In this document: positions 25,938 through 34,819 of the stretch, piece after piece
Numbering within the stretch: position 1 is the stretch's first letter
Layout: every line of letters starts with the position of its first letter
Made by a program: the position numbers and the translations under genes
Assembly: GCA_029547145.1 (NCBI GenBank)
Contig: JAKPPV010000010.1
Coordinates: forward strand, 32,144-96,143
Source: Methanobacteriota archaeon
Lineage (GTDB): Archaea > Halobacteriota > Methanomicrobia > Methanomicrobiales > Methanospirillaceae
DNA: 64,000 bases
Direction of reading: 5' to 3'
The notes under the pieces: model-generated
What the model was told of the DNA's origin: nothing
What the model saw: only the letters and a program-made list of their open reading frames with translations
Database searches by the model: none

Positions 25938-26879
25938 ATGCGGTACTATGCCCGCCCGGAGGAGGGGCTCGACCTCGTCCGGGTGAACGAAGCGGTCGAG
26001 GAGGCCTTCTCCGCCCATGGGAGGGGCGAGGTCGAGATGCCGCCCAAGATCTACGTCAATCTCGAGAATGGGGACTTCCGGACGATGCCCGCCTCGATCC
26101 CCTCGCTCGGACTCGCCGGGGTGAAGGTCGTGAACGTCCATCCGGAGAACCCGTCGCGCGGACTGCCGAGCGTGATGGCGCTCCTCCTCCTCCTCGAACC
26201 CGCCACGGGCCTCCCCTTTGCGGTGATGAACGCGACGGCACTGACCGACCGGAGGACCGGTGCCGCCGGTGCGGTCGCCGCCCGCCATCTCTGTCGGAAG
26301 GCCGACGGGATCGAGATGGGGCTCGTCGGGGCGGGACGACAGGCGATCGCCCAGCTCGAGGCGACCCGTGCCTGCCTCGGGATCGAACGGGTCCGGGTCT
26401 GGAGCCGCACCGGGGCGAGCGCCGCCGCCTTCGTGCGCCGTTTTCCCGACCTTGAGGTCGAACGCGCGCACCTGGAGCGCGTCGCCGACTGCGACCTCCT
26501 GGTGACCACGACGCCCTCGCGGGTACCGCTCGTCAGGGACGGGTGGATCCGGGATGGCACGCACATCAACGCGATCGGCGCGGACGCGCCCGGAAAGCAG
26601 GAGCTTGACCCGGCGATCCTCCTGCGGGCCCAAGTCTTCGTGGACGACCGGGCGCAGGCGGTCCATTCGGGCGAGATCAACGTCCCGATCGCCGCCGGGC
26701 TCTTCGATCCGGCACGGATCGCCGGTACCCTCGGTGATGTCGTGCTCGGCCGTACGGGCCGCGGGACGGCGACCGAAGTGACGGTCTTCGATTCGACCGG
26801 GCTCGCGATCCAGGACCTCGCGGTCGCCCGGGTCGCCCTCGACGGGCCGGATCAGGGGATCGAGCTCCCCTTCCCCTAG
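25938..26879 (+). CDS. ala: Alanine dehydrogenase / ornithine cyclodeaminase family protein
   Basis: A 313-residue NAD(P)-dependent enzyme of the mu-crystallin/ornithine cyclodeaminase family. MPPKIYVNLENGDFRTMPAS is the substrate-binding block, ALTDRRTGAAGAVAARHL follows with the conserved Arg, and EMGLVGAGRQAIAQLEA is the nucleotide-binding loop. NAIGADAPGKQELDP is the C-terminal signature. In euryarchaea such as Archaeoglobus a close relative is an alanine dehydrogenase, which would interconvert alanine with pyruvate and ammonia. Ornithine cyclodeaminase activity is the alternative. It ends on a CTAG shared with the opposite tes gene. Confidence 0.82.
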   Translation: MRYYARPEEGLDLVRVNEAVEEAFSAHGRGEVEMPPKIYVNLENGDFRTMPASIPSLGLAGVKVVNVHPENPSRGLPSVMALLLLLEPATGLPFAVMNATALTDRRTGAAGAVAARHLCRKADGIEMGLVGAGRQAIAQLEATRACLGIERVRVWSRTGASAAAFVRRFPDLEVERAHLERVADCDLLVTTTPSRVPLVRDGWIRDGTHINAIGADAPGKQELDPAILLRAQVFVDDRAQAVHSGEINVPIAAGLFDPARIAGTLGDVVLGRTGRGTATEVTVFDSTGLAIQDLAVARVALDGPDQGIELPFP

Positions 26880-28390
26880 GGCTCCTGTGGCACCAGGGGG
26901 GCCTCTCCGGTGCCGGCGGGGGCCGGTTCTCCGGCGGGCAGGGCGAACTTCCTCCAGACCTGCTCGCGGTAGACCGGACCGGAGTTGTAGGCGCAGAAGG
27001 GGATGATCCGTCCGTCGGGGGTCGCGTAGTGGATGCAGCAGCGGCTCACGCGCTCCGTGTCGTAGTTGTAGTTGTCCATGAAGTGCATCGTGCCGATGAA
27101 GAGGGCGTTCCAGTGGAACTCGCGGAGCGCATCGAAGTTCTGCGAGATCAGGGCCTGGGCGATCAGGCGCCAGATCTCGGCGCCCCGTCCCGACTGGTCC
27201 TTTCTCAGGGCGCTGTGCAGGTCCTTGAGCCCCTCGAGCATCGCCCGGTACTTGTTGATCGAGCCACCCCGCCCGATCGTCTCGGCCATGTGGTCGATGG
27301 ATTCGAAGAACCGATCGACGTCGACGATCCGGTTCACGGGGATGAGGGCGTCATCGTTCACGAAGATGTAGGTCGCCGCTCCGCAGTGCTGGTGGACCGT
27401 GAACTCGACGACGCGGTTGCCCGTGTACGCCTCGGCAAGGCGGGAGATCGGCAGGACGCACGGCACGGGATAGAAGTCGTCCTGGCGGATCACCCCCCCG
27501 GTCTGCGCCTCGATGGCGGCCGCAAGGTCGGGGATCGTGATCCGTTCCCTCTCGATGTCATCCTGGCTCGCCGCCCCGGTGAAGGCGACCGGCTGGAAGT
27601 TGACACCGCGCACGACCCGGATCTGCTGTGCGGCGAACCGTATGATCTCGCCCACCTCGTGGTCGTTGCGTCCCCGGATCACGGTCGGGACCAGGACGAC
27701 GCCCATGTGGGCGTTCATGCACCGGTCGATCGCCCGGAGGCTGATCGGGAGGAAGGGGTTCGTCTCCCGGGAGACGCCGTCGAAGTGGAGGTAGACGGTC
27801 GAGAGGCCCGCGTCCTTCAGCTCCTCGATATAGCCGTCCTCCCTTGCGATCCGTACGCCGTTCGTCGCGATCTGGACCTGCGAGAACCCGAGCCCCTTCG
27901 CGCGGCGGATCAGCTCCGGCAGGTCCTCGCGCATCGTCGGTTCGCCCCCCGAGAACTGGACGGCAGGCGGCGGGACAGGCCGCTCCGCCCGGAGCATGCG
28001 CATCATCCCGATCACCTGGTCGAAGGTCGGTTCGTAGACGAAGCCGCAGGCCCGTGCATTGGCAAAGCAGAAGTCGCAGTTCAGGTTACACCGGTTGGTC
28101 AGGTCGATGTTCGCAAGCAGCGTGGAGGACCGGTGCTGGGAACAGAGCCCGCATTCCAGCGGGCAGTTCCGTTCCGGCACCCGGCGCTGGGGGTTCTCGA
28201 CCCCGTTTCCCGGGTGGTCGTATCTCTCGAACCGTTCGTACATGCGCGCGTCGGACCAGTACAGGGTGCGGATCGGGCCGTGCTGCGGGCACACCCTTTC
28301 GATCCAGACCTTCCCGTCCTGGTCATAGATGCGCGCGTCCAGAACACGCCCGCACGTCGGGCAGAGGCTCTTCGTCGTCTTGTCCACCAT
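26876..28390 (-). CDS. tes: Radical SAM enzyme, tetraether lipid synthase (Tes) family
   Basis: A 504-residue radical SAM enzyme. The catalytic cluster motif CNLNCDFC uses C101, C105 and C108. Upstream lie extra metal sites: C10, C13 and C34 (CPTCG...VCPQHG) and C76, C80 and C83 (CPLECGLC). FSGGEPTMREDLPELIRRAK is the SAM-contact block. This architecture matches Mj0619/MA_1486-type proteins, which join two archaeol chains tail to tail into caldarchaeol; Mj0619 was earlier linked to pterin methylation. ATG 28390 is preferred since GGTGG lies six bases upstream; ATG 28396 and GTG 28423 are alternatives. It is divergent from carS. Confidence 0.85.
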   Translation of the reverse strand: MVDKTTKSLCPTCGRVLDARIYDQDGKVWIERVCPQHGPIRTLYWSDARMYERFERYDHPGNGVENPQRRVPERNCPLECGLCSQHRSSTLLANIDLTNRCNLNCDFCFANARACGFVYEPTFDQVIGMMRMLRAERPVPPPAVQFSGGEPTMREDLPELIRRAKGLGFSQVQIATNGVRIAREDGYIEELKDAGLSTVYLHFDGVSRETNPFLPISLRAIDRCMNAHMGVVLVPTVIRGRNDHEVGEIIRFAAQQIRVVRGVNFQPVAFTGAASQDDIERERITIPDLAAAIEAQTGGVIRQDDFYPVPCVLPISRLAEAYTGNRVVEFTVHQHCGAATYIFVNDDALIPVNRIVDVDRFFESIDHMAETIGRGGSINKYRAMLEGLKDLHSALRKDQSGRGAEIWRLIAQALISQNFDALREFHWNALFIGTMHFMDNYNYDTERVSRCCIHYATPDGRIIPFCAYNSGPVYREQVWRKFALPAGEPAPAGTGEAPLVPQEP

Positions 28391-28493
28391 CAGCATCCAC
28401 CGGCGCGGCTCTCGCCGGCTCACCCCTCCGATTCATCGGTCATTTCGGCCGATTGGGTGCGCCAGCGACGTTTTCTAGTAGTTTCTCTTTCGA

Positions 28494-28500
28494 TATATTA
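28494..28500 (+). promoter_or_regulatory. TATA box for carS
   Basis: TATATTA in an AT-rich stretch. The start should fall at about 28523-28525, so the GTG at 28527 would be translated from a virtually leaderless mRNA. The GGTGG at 28510 would then lie upstream of the transcript. Confidence 0.5.
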
Positions 28501-28526
28501 ATGTTTACAGGTGGGGTTGTGTACTC

Positions 28527-29093
28527 GTGTCAGTCGCCGACGCCCTGTCGCCCGGGGCCCTCGCGTTCGCCGGAATCGCCGCCTGCTGGATCATGCTGCC
28601 CGCCTGGGTCCCGAATCCCACCGCGGCGCTCTTCGGCGGGGGGCGATCGATCGACGGGGGGCGCATCCTCGGGGACGGACACCGGATCTTCGGCGACGGC
28701 AAGACCTGGCGGGGATTCGGGGCGGGGGTCCTCTGCGGCATCGGCATCGGGGCGGTCCAGCTCGCCGCGCAGTCCCACCCCATCCTCGCCCTCCTGCCGG
28801 CCCACACCCCGGTTAGCGTGATCGCCCTCTCGATCGGCGCGCTCCTCGGGGACCTGATCAAATCGTTCTTCAAGCGACGTCTCGGCAAGGAGCGGGGAGA
28901 CCCCTGGCCGATCGTCGACCAGTACGACCTGGTCGTCGGAGCGTTCTCCGTCCTTTTACTGGCGGACCGGGACTGGATGGTCGCGAACGTCACCCTCCCG
29001 GTGCTGGTCGCCATCCTGGTCCTCACCCCCCTCCTGCACCGCGGGATGAACCTGATCGGGTATGCCGCCGGGATCAAGGACGAACCGTGGTGA
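28527..29093 (+). CDS. carS: CDP-archaeol synthase
   Basis: A 188-residue integral membrane cytidylyltransferase that activates digeranylgeranylglyceryl phosphate with CTP to CDP-archaeol, the branch point to polar lipids. About five hydrophobic helices are visible. GDGHRIFGDGKTWRGF is the nucleotide-binding loop (about residues 49-64), and ALLGDLIKSFFKRRLGKERGDPWPIVDQYDLVVGA is the catalytic block. It heads carS-pyrE-purD-argF and is divergent from tes, another membrane-lipid gene. Confidence 0.92.
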   Translation: MSVADALSPGALAFAGIAACWIMLPAWVPNPTAALFGGGRSIDGGRILGDGHRIFGDGKTWRGFGAGVLCGIGIGAVQLAAQSHPILALLPAHTPVSVIALSIGALLGDLIKSFFKRRLGKERGDPWPIVDQYDLVVGAFSVLLLADRDWMVANVTLPVLVAILVLTPLLHRGMNLIGYAAGIKDEPW

Positions 29094-29100
29094 ACGAGAG

Positions 29101-29622
29101 ATGGCCTCCGAACCGAACCCCATCGCCGAGCGGCTGATCGCCGCGGGCGCGATCGAATTCGGCGAGTTCACGCTCGCCTCGGGCCAAAAGAGCCCGTACT
29201 ACATCGACATCAAGACGGCGATGACCGACCCGGCGCTGCTCGGGGAGATCGCCCGGGCGGTGGCGACCCGGGAACCGTTCGAGATGGTCGCCGGCGTTGC
29301 CGTCGGTGGCGTGCCCCTCGCCGTCGCAACCGCGCTCGTGAGCGGCAGGCGCTTCGCGATCGTCCGAAGCCAGGTAAAGGACCACGGCAAGGCAAACCCG
29401 GTGATCGGCGACGTCCGAGGCCGGCAGGTCCTGCTCGTCGAGGACGTGACGACATCAGGCGGGTCCGCCCTCTACGGCGTCGACGAGCTCCGAAGAGCAG
29501 GCGCGAGGGTGGACTGCGTGGTCACGGTCGTGGACCGCGAGGGGGGTGCAGAGGAGCGGCTCGCCTCCCGGGGAGTCCGGCTGGTCCCGCTGGTCCGGGC
29601 GCAGGAGCTGCTGAACCGGTGA
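29101..29622 (+). CDS. pyrE: Orotate phosphoribosyltransferase
   Basis: A 173-residue enzyme that makes OMP from orotate and PRPP in UMP synthesis. The PRPP-binding motif is VLLVEDVTTSGGSAL (about residues 120-134). GEFTLASGQKSPYYIDIK near the start and VAGVAVGGVPLAVATAL in the middle are family blocks. The ATG is seven bases after carS, with GAGAG upstream. Confidence 0.94.
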   Translation: MASEPNPIAERLIAAGAIEFGEFTLASGQKSPYYIDIKTAMTDPALLGEIARAVATREPFEMVAGVAVGGVPLAVATALVSGRRFAIVRSQVKDHGKANPVIGDVRGRQVLLVEDVTTSGGSALYGVDELRRAGARVDCVVTVVDREGGAEERLASRGVRLVPLVRAQELLNR

Positions 29623-29676
29623 GAAACCGGCAATCGCTTATTCTCTCCGCGCCCCTCAGTACTGGTAGGCGTACCT

Positions 29677-30963
29677 ATGAAGTACCTGGTGGTGGGTGGC
29701 GGAGGACGGGAACACGCGATCGCGGCAGCACTCGCCGGCGGGGGCGATGCCCGTATCGCGGCCGTGATGGCAACCCGGAACCCCGGGATCGCCGCGCTCG
29801 CCGACTCGATCCTGCTCGCGAAGGAGACCGATGTCGGGCATGTCGTCGGATTCGCAGCGGAACAATCGGTGGACCTGGCCCTGATCGGCCCCGAGGCCCC
29901 ACTCGAGGCGGGACTCGTCGATGCACTGGAGGAGGCCGGCATCCCGGCGTTCGGCCCGACGCGGGCTGCTGCGAGGATCGAGACCGATAAGGCCTACGCC
30001 CGGGACCTGATGGCCCGGCACCGGATCCCGGGTTCGCCCGCGTACTGGCGGTTCAGCGACAGCGAGGAGGCGGTCCGGTTCATCCGGGACCACCCGGGAG
30101 ACCTGGCGATCAAGCCGGTCGGCCTCACCGGGGGCAAGGGCGTCCGCGTGATGGGGGAGCAGATCGACCGCGACGGGGCCTGCGCCTACGCGCGCGAACT
30201 CGGCACGGAGATCGTCGTCGAGGAGCGGCTCGAGGGCGAGGAGTTCACCCTCCAGGCCTTCGTCGACGGGAGCCGGCTCGTCCCGATGCCCCTCGTCCAG
30301 GACCACAAGCGCGCGTTCGAGGGGGACCGCGGGCCGAACACCGGCGGGATGGGGTCCTACTCGATGCCCGACCACGGGCTCCCCTTCGTCACACCGGAGG
30401 ACCGCGATCGGGCGCTCGGGATCATGGAGTCGGTGGTCCGGGCGATGGCGTCCGAGGGGACGCCCTTCGTCGGTGTACTCTACGGCCAGTTCATGAACAC
30501 GGGACGGGGACCGATGGTGATCGAGTTCAACGCGCGGTTCGGGGATCCCGAGGCGATGAACGTGCTGACCCTGCTCGGCTCGAACCTGGGCGAGCTCGCA
30601 TTCCGCTGTGTCGACGGCACCCTGGGCGCCGCGGACGCATCCTTTCTGCCGGCGGCGACGGTCTGCAAGTACCTCGTTCCGGAGGGGTACCCGGATGCAC
30701 CGGGTCCGTCCGAGCCGATCGAGACGGGCGATCCGGGGACGGCACGTCTCTTCTTTGCGAACGTGGAGGAGTTGGATGGCCGGCTCTGGACCCGCCGCTC
30801 GCGCACGCTCGCCTTCGTCGGGACCGGCCCGACCCTGGAAGAGGCGGAGGCGATCGCCGAGCGGGCGGCCGCCGGCGTCAGGGGCCCGGTCCGATACCGG
30901 CGCGACATCGGGACCCGGGACCTGCTGGAACAGCGTTGCGCCCACATGAGGTCGATCCGATGA
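29677..30963 (+). CDS. purD: Phosphoribosylamine-glycine ligase
   Basis: A 428-residue ATP-grasp enzyme forming GAR, the second step of purine synthesis. [16 protein letters not shown] is the N-terminal motif, [24 protein letters not shown] starts the ATP-grasp domain, [14 protein letters not shown] holds the ATP lysine, and [12 protein letters not shown] and [17 protein letters not shown] are diagnostic. It is 54 bases from pyrE with a weak TATA-like CTTATT, so it may have its own promoter. Its stop overlaps argF. Confidence 0.95.
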   Translation: MKYLVVGGGGREHAIAAALAGGGDARIAAVMATRNPGIAALADSILLAKETDVGHVVGFAAEQSVDLALIGPEAPLEAGLVDALEEAGIPAFGPTRAAARIETDKAYARDLMARHRIPGSPAYWRFSDSEEAVRFIRDHPGDLAIKPVGLTGGKGVRVMGEQIDRDGACAYARELGTEIVVEERLEGEEFTLQAFVDGSRLVPMPLVQDHKRAFEGDRGPNTGGMGSYSMPDHGLPFVTPEDRDRALGIMESVVRAMASEGTPFVGVLYGQFMNTGRGPMVIEFNARFGDPEAMNVLTLLGSNLGELAFRCVDGTLGAADASFLPAATVCKYLVPEGYPDAPGPSEPIETGDPGTARLFFANVEELDGRLWTRRSRTLAFVGTGPTLEEAEAIAERAAAGVRGPVRYRRDIGTRDLLEQRCAHMRSIR

Positions 30964-31904
30964 AAAAGCACCTGCTCTCGATCCTGGACCTCTCGGTCAC
31001 CGACCTCGAACGGTTGATGGCCGACGCGGCGAGGCTGAAGATGGAGAGGGCGGAGGGCTACACCCCTCCCCTCCTCGCCGGCCGGAGCCTGGCAATGATC
31101 TTCGAGAAGCCGTCGACGAGGACCCGCGTCTCGTTCGAGGTCGGCATGTTCGAGCTCGGCGGTCACGCCCTGCACCTCAATCAGGGGGACATGCAGCTGC
31201 GCCGGGGTGAGGCGATCGCCGACACCGCCCGGGTCCTCTCCCGGTACGTCTCTGCCGTGATGATCCGGGCCTACTCCCACGCCTCGATCGAGGAGTTCGC
31301 CGCTCACTCGACCGTACCGGTGATCAACGGCCTCTCCGACCGCGAACATCCATGCCAGCTTCTGGCGGACATCTTCACGATCCGCGAACGCTTCGGCCGT
31401 ACCTCCGGGCTCGTCGCCGCCTGGGTAGGTGACGGCAACAACGTCTGCAACTCCCTCGTCCTCTCCGCGGGGATGACCGGGATGGAGGTGCGGGTCGCTT
31501 CCCCTCCGGCGTACGCCCCCGACTCGGCGATCATCGAGCGGGGACGGGCCGAGGGTGGACGGATCGTCGCTGCCCGGACGCCGGAAGAGGCGGTCGAGGG
31601 GGCGGACGTGATCTTCACCGATACCTGGGTCTCGATGGGAGCGGAGGGCGAGGAGGAGGCTCGCCGGGAGGCGTTCTCCGGCTACTGCATCGACGAGCGG
31701 CTCGTCGCCCGTGCCGCGGACCACGCGATCGTGATGCACTGCCTGCCGGCCCACCGGGGCGAGGAGATCTCGGACGCCGTCCTCGACGGGCCCCGGTCCG
31801 CGGTCTGGGACGAGGCGGAGAACCGGCTCCACGTCCAGAAGGCCGTCCTCCTCAACCTGCTCGCCACCTTCGACGAGCGGACCTTCCAGCAGCTGCTCGA
31901 GTAG
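30960..31904 (+). CDS. argF: Ornithine carbamoyltransferase
   Basis: A 314-residue enzyme that makes citrulline from ornithine and carbamoyl phosphate for arginine synthesis. The carbamoyl-phosphate motif is [13 protein letters not shown] (about residues 49-61), the second block is [15 protein letters not shown], and the ornithine-binding loop is [23 protein letters not shown] is the usual ornithine-specific segment, which separates it from aspartate carbamoyltransferase. ATGA overlap with purD. Confidence 0.95.
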   Translation: MKKHLLSILDLSVTDLERLMADAARLKMERAEGYTPPLLAGRSLAMIFEKPSTRTRVSFEVGMFELGGHALHLNQGDMQLRRGEAIADTARVLSRYVSAVMIRAYSHASIEEFAAHSTVPVINGLSDREHPCQLLADIFTIRERFGRTSGLVAAWVGDGNNVCNSLVLSAGMTGMEVRVASPPAYAPDSAIIERGRAEGGRIVAARTPEEAVEGADVIFTDTWVSMGAEGEEEARREAFSGYCIDERLVARAADHAIVMHCLPAHRGEEISDAVLDGPRSAVWDEAENRLHVQKAVLLNLLATFDERTFQQLLE

Positions 31905-31923
31905 CCCGAGAGGGCGGGGCGGC

Positions 31924-32985
31924 TCACTCGACGGACTGGACCGGTATCCGGCCCATGCCGTCCCGTACACCCCGCAGCACCGCGCCCGCCGAGGGCCGGC
32001 TCATGTACCGGATCAGGTACATGCCGAGCAGGAACCAGAGCCGGAGACCGAAGAACCAGGCGAGAAAGCGGGCATACTCCCCCCGGGTCGCATACCGTCG
32101 GACGAACCAGAACTGGTTCCGGGTCAGGTAATAGAGCTTGGTCGGGCTCCGCTTCGAGGAGGCCGACACCTTGTGCCAGAGCCGGGCCTCCGGGACGTAT
32201 ACCGCCCCGTACCCCGCCCGCCGACCCCGCAGGACCAGGTCGTTCTCCTCGAAGTAGGCGAAGTACGAGGGGTCGAGCAGGCCGATCTGCTCGAGGAGGG
32301 CCGAACGGACGAAGAGGCAGGACCCCTCCACCCAGTCGACCTCCCTCTCCCGGTCATGCTGTCCCTCGTCCACCTCGTTCTGCCCGATGTGCCAGGTCTG
32401 TCCATGGACCATGTCGAGCCGACCGCCGGCAAAGTTGATCACGTCCCGCCGGCCCTGGTGGTCGTAGTAATAGGTCTTGGGCCCGAAGAAGCCCCCGCGG
32501 GGGTGCCGATCGGCCGCCCTGACGAACGCCCCGAGCAGATCGGGGTCGACCACCGTGTCGTTGTTCAGAAAGAGGCAGTATTCCGGCCGACGGACCTCGA
32601 GCGCGAACCGCGTTCCCTGGTTGTTCGCCTTGGCGAACCCGAGGTTCCCGCCGTTCTCGATCACGACCACCGAGCGGTCGGCGGGGGGTGGACCTGCCCG
32701 GGCGCGTGCGTGCGCCTCCGCTGCGGAGATCCGTTCGAAGGAGACCGGCTTCGTCGCCGGGTCGTACGGGAAGAACGGGGACTCGACCTGCACCTCGCCG
32801 GAGCAGTAGGCCCGGATCTGCTCCGTCGAGCCGTCGGCAGAGCCGTTATCGACGCAGACAACGAACCATCGTCCGTACCGGCTCCGGAGGAGGGACTCCA
32901 GGCATTCCACCGTGTCACGCCATCCGTTCCAGTTCACCAGCACGATCCCGATCGCAGGGCCGGTAGACAGCGCCTCTCCGGTCAT
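31924..32985 (-). CDS. Glycosyltransferase family 2 protein with C-terminal membrane segment
   Basis: A 353-residue GT-A fold transferase. GIVLVNWNGWRDTVECLESLL and VCVDNGSADGS form the nucleotide-sugar site, LFLNNDTVVDPDLL contains the metal-binding acidic motif, and GSCLFVRSALLEQIGLLDPSYFAYFEENDL contains the catalytic acid region. A hydrophobic stretch at about residues 300-325 (FLAWFFGLRLWFLLGMYL) would anchor it to the membrane. It resembles rhamnosyltransferase-like enzymes for surface polysaccharide or lipid glycosylation; donor and acceptor are unknown. ATG 32985 is preferred over GTG 33003. It stands alone, divergent from the flavodoxin. Confidence 0.85.
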   Translation of the reverse strand: MTGEALSTGPAIGIVLVNWNGWRDTVECLESLLRSRYGRWFVVCVDNGSADGSTEQIRAYCSGEVQVESPFFPYDPATKPVSFERISAAEAHARARAGPPPADRSVVVIENGGNLGFAKANNQGTRFALEVRRPEYCLFLNNDTVVDPDLLGAFVRAADRHPRGGFFGPKTYYYDHQGRRDVINFAGGRLDMVHGQTWHIGQNEVDEGQHDREREVDWVEGSCLFVRSALLEQIGLLDPSYFAYFEENDLVLRGRRAGYGAVYVPEARLWHKVSASSKRSPTKLYYLTRNQFWFVRRYATRGEYARFLAWFFGLRLWFLLGMYLIRYMSRPSAGAVLRGVRDGMGRIPVQSVE

Positions 32986-33030
32986 CTTCTTACCCGTTCG
33001 CACCCATGGATGATGTACCTGGTGATCAAT

Positions 33031-33492
33031 GTGCGGTCAGCAATCGTCTTCGAGTCGCTCCACCACGGGAACACGAAGCAGGTCGCCGAAGCGATGGCGG
33101 CGGCGATCGGCGCCGACCTTTTTTACCTGCGCGACCGGCGCAGGGCCGACCTCCAGGACTATGACCTGGTCGGATTCGGTTCGGGCATCTACGGCTCGAA
33201 ACATCACCGCGACCTTATCGGTTTTGCGGCACGGTCGCGCCTCCGGAAGGGCGCACGGGTCTTCATCTTCTCGACCGCCGGTCTGCCGTTCCTCTCCGGG
33301 CTCTGGCACCGGGCGCTCCGGGCCGAGCTGACGAAGAAGGGAGTCACGATCGCCGGCGAGCTCTGCCTGCCGGGGTACGACACCTACGCGATCTTCGGCC
33401 TCATCGGCGGGATCAACCGGGGGCGACCGGGGGAGGAGGACCTCGAGCGGGCGGAACGGTTCGCCCGCTCGATCGCCGGCCCCGAGTCCTAG
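33031..33492 (+). CDS. Flavodoxin family protein
   Basis: A 153-residue FMN-binding protein. AIVFESLHHGNTKQVAEAMA at the start matches the FMN phosphate loop (T/S-x-H-G-N-T), and YDLVGFGSGIYGSKHH and FIFSTAGLP are the other FMN contacts. It would carry electrons at low potential. GTG 33031 is chosen because GGTGA ends five bases before it and the FMN motif begins a few residues in; upstream ATGs at 33010/33013 would add an atypical leader. It shares its CTAG stop with the convergent DUF4013 gene. Confidence 0.85.
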   Translation: MRSAIVFESLHHGNTKQVAEAMAAAIGADLFYLRDRRRADLQDYDLVGFGSGIYGSKHHRDLIGFAARSRLRKGARVFIFSTAGLPFLSGLWHRALRAELTKKGVTIAGELCLPGYDTYAIFGLIGGINRGRPGEEDLERAERFARSIAGPES

Positions 33493-34256
33493 GGGGCGGG
33501 CGCACTGTCGAAGACGAGCAGGAGGTACCGGGCGGCGAAGACGAAGGCAGCGGCACCGATCACGACCCCGATCACCCACCCGACGACGGGAAGCCCGCCG
33601 AAGATGCCGATCGCGGCGTAGGCGCACCCGAGCACGATCCAGAGGAGAAGCAGGGCGACGACATAGTTCACCCACCCGATCCGCGAGATGTGGAGCACGA
33701 TCGCCTCCAGGTTGAACGCCTCCGAGAACTCCCCGGATCGGGCGCAGCGGACGATCGCGATCGAACTCGCCAGGCCGACCACCACCCAGACGATCACGGC
33801 GAGGAGCATGCCGAGCCCCAGGGTGGCAAGCGACGAGAAGAGGGCGGACATGTCCTGCGACTGCCCGCTCGCGAGGATCCCCATCACGCCGATCCCCCCG
33901 AAGATCAGCAGGACCACGATGACCGGAACCAGGAAGACGATCGAGACCAGGAGGAGCCGGACGCCGTGCAGCGCAAGGCCGACGGGGTCCTCCACCGGGG
34001 GTGGTCCGCGGGCCCCGCGGTAGATCTCGCAGGCATACCCGTTCAGGACGAGCAGGGAGGCGAGTGTGACGACGACGAGGAGAACGAAGAACACGAACCG
34101 GGGGAGCGCATCGAGGGGAAGCAACCAGGGAAGCACCTCCAGCGACGAGGTGGCAAGAGCATAGAGGACCAGGAGCAGGGATCCCCGGCGGAGGTCGCCA
34201 AACAGGGCGTTCCGCGTAAAATCGAACGAATCCGTGAGCAGTTCGCCGTAGTCCAT
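33489..34256 (-). CDS. DUF4013-type membrane protein
   Basis: A 255-residue polytopic membrane protein with about six hydrophobic segments (for example VFFVLLVVVTLASLLVL and LLVSIVFLVPVIVVLLIFGGIGVMG). The opening DYGELLTDSFDFTRNALFG and the following GSLLLVLYAL resemble the DUF4013 family, common in Methanomicrobiales and without known function. No catalytic residues stand out. It shares a CTAG stop with the flavodoxin gene. Confidence 0.75.
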   Translation of the reverse strand: MDYGELLTDSFDFTRNALFGDLRRGSLLLVLYALATSSLEVLPWLLPLDALPRFVFFVLLVVVTLASLLVLNGYACEIYRGARGPPPVEDPVGLALHGVRLLLVSIVFLVPVIVVLLIFGGIGVMGILASGQSQDMSALFSSLATLGLGMLLAVIVWVVVGLASSIAIVRCARSGEFSEAFNLEAIVLHISRIGWVNYVVALLLLWIVLGCAYAAIGIFGGLPVVGWVIGVVIGAAAFVFAARYLLLVFDSAPAP

Positions 34257-34296
34257 CCATCCACCATCCGGCCTATGAGGTATGATCGGGGCGCCG

Positions 34297-34304
34297 ATTT
34301 ATAG
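34297..34304 (+). promoter_or_regulatory. TATA box for the FMN-binding protein gene
   Basis: ATTTATAG lies 26-30 bases before an ATG at 34330. Transcription would start near 34327, leaving either a leaderless start at 34330 or a 60-base leader to the ATG at 34387. Confidence 0.5.
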
Positions 34305-34386
34305 ATACCCGTGACCGGGGGAAAGAGATATGCGGTACCAGGTGCTACAGACGACGACGCCCGTCGGGCGCAGGATGGAGAGGAAG

Positions 34387-34791
34387 ATGGGAATCATCAA
34401 CGACGAGATCAGGGCGGTCTTCGAGAAGAACAAAATCTTTTCGGTCGCGACCGCGGCGAAGGACGGTACCCCCAACGTGGCCCCGATCGCGTTCGTCCAG
34501 CTGGTCGGCGGTGACGAGATCTGGATCGGGGACAACTACATGAAGAAGACCCTGAAGAACGTTCTCGAGAATCCGAAGATGTCGATCTTCGCCTGGGATC
34601 CGGACTCGAAGAGGTGCTTCCAGGTGAAGGGATCGGTCGAGGTGCGGACCGAGGGGCCCGAGTACGAGAAGATGAAGGCGACGATGAAGGCAAAGAACGA
34701 GGCCTACCCGGCAAAGGGCCTCCTCGTCCTCCGCGTCCAGGAGGCCTACTCCTGCACGCCCGGACCGAACGCCGGCGACCGCGTCGCGTAG
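34387..34791 (+). CDS. Pyridoxamine 5'-phosphate oxidase-like FMN-binding protein
   Basis: A 134-residue split-barrel flavoprotein. NKIFSVATAAKDGTPNVAPIAFVQLVGGDEIWIGDNYMKKTLKNVLENPKMSIF condensed to its key parts (SVATAAKDGTPNVAP, IGDNYMKKTLKN) gives the FMN-binding pattern of the PNPOx-like family. Such methanogen proteins bind flavin and may reduce quinones, oxygen species or F420-linked substrates; the role here is unknown. ATG 34387 follows GGAGAGG and fits the start of the domain; the ATG at 34330 would be leaderless and add 19 residues. Confidence 0.8.
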   Translation: MGIINDEIRAVFEKNKIFSVATAAKDGTPNVAPIAFVQLVGGDEIWIGDNYMKKTLKNVLENPKMSIFAWDPDSKRCFQVKGSVEVRTEGPEYEKMKATMKAKNEAYPAKGLLVLRVQEAYSCTPGPNAGDRVA

Positions 34792-34819
34792 ACCCGGACC
34801 GACCTCTCACCTCTTTCTT

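Noticed and set aside
27029..28501. 490-codon open frame on the plus strand
   Set aside because: Antisense to the Tes-family radical SAM gene with its three Cys motifs.
33010..33030. ATGs at 33010/33013 as start of the flavodoxin
   Set aside because: They would place an atypical seven- or six-residue leader before the FMN loop, while GTG 33031 has GGTGA at ideal spacing.
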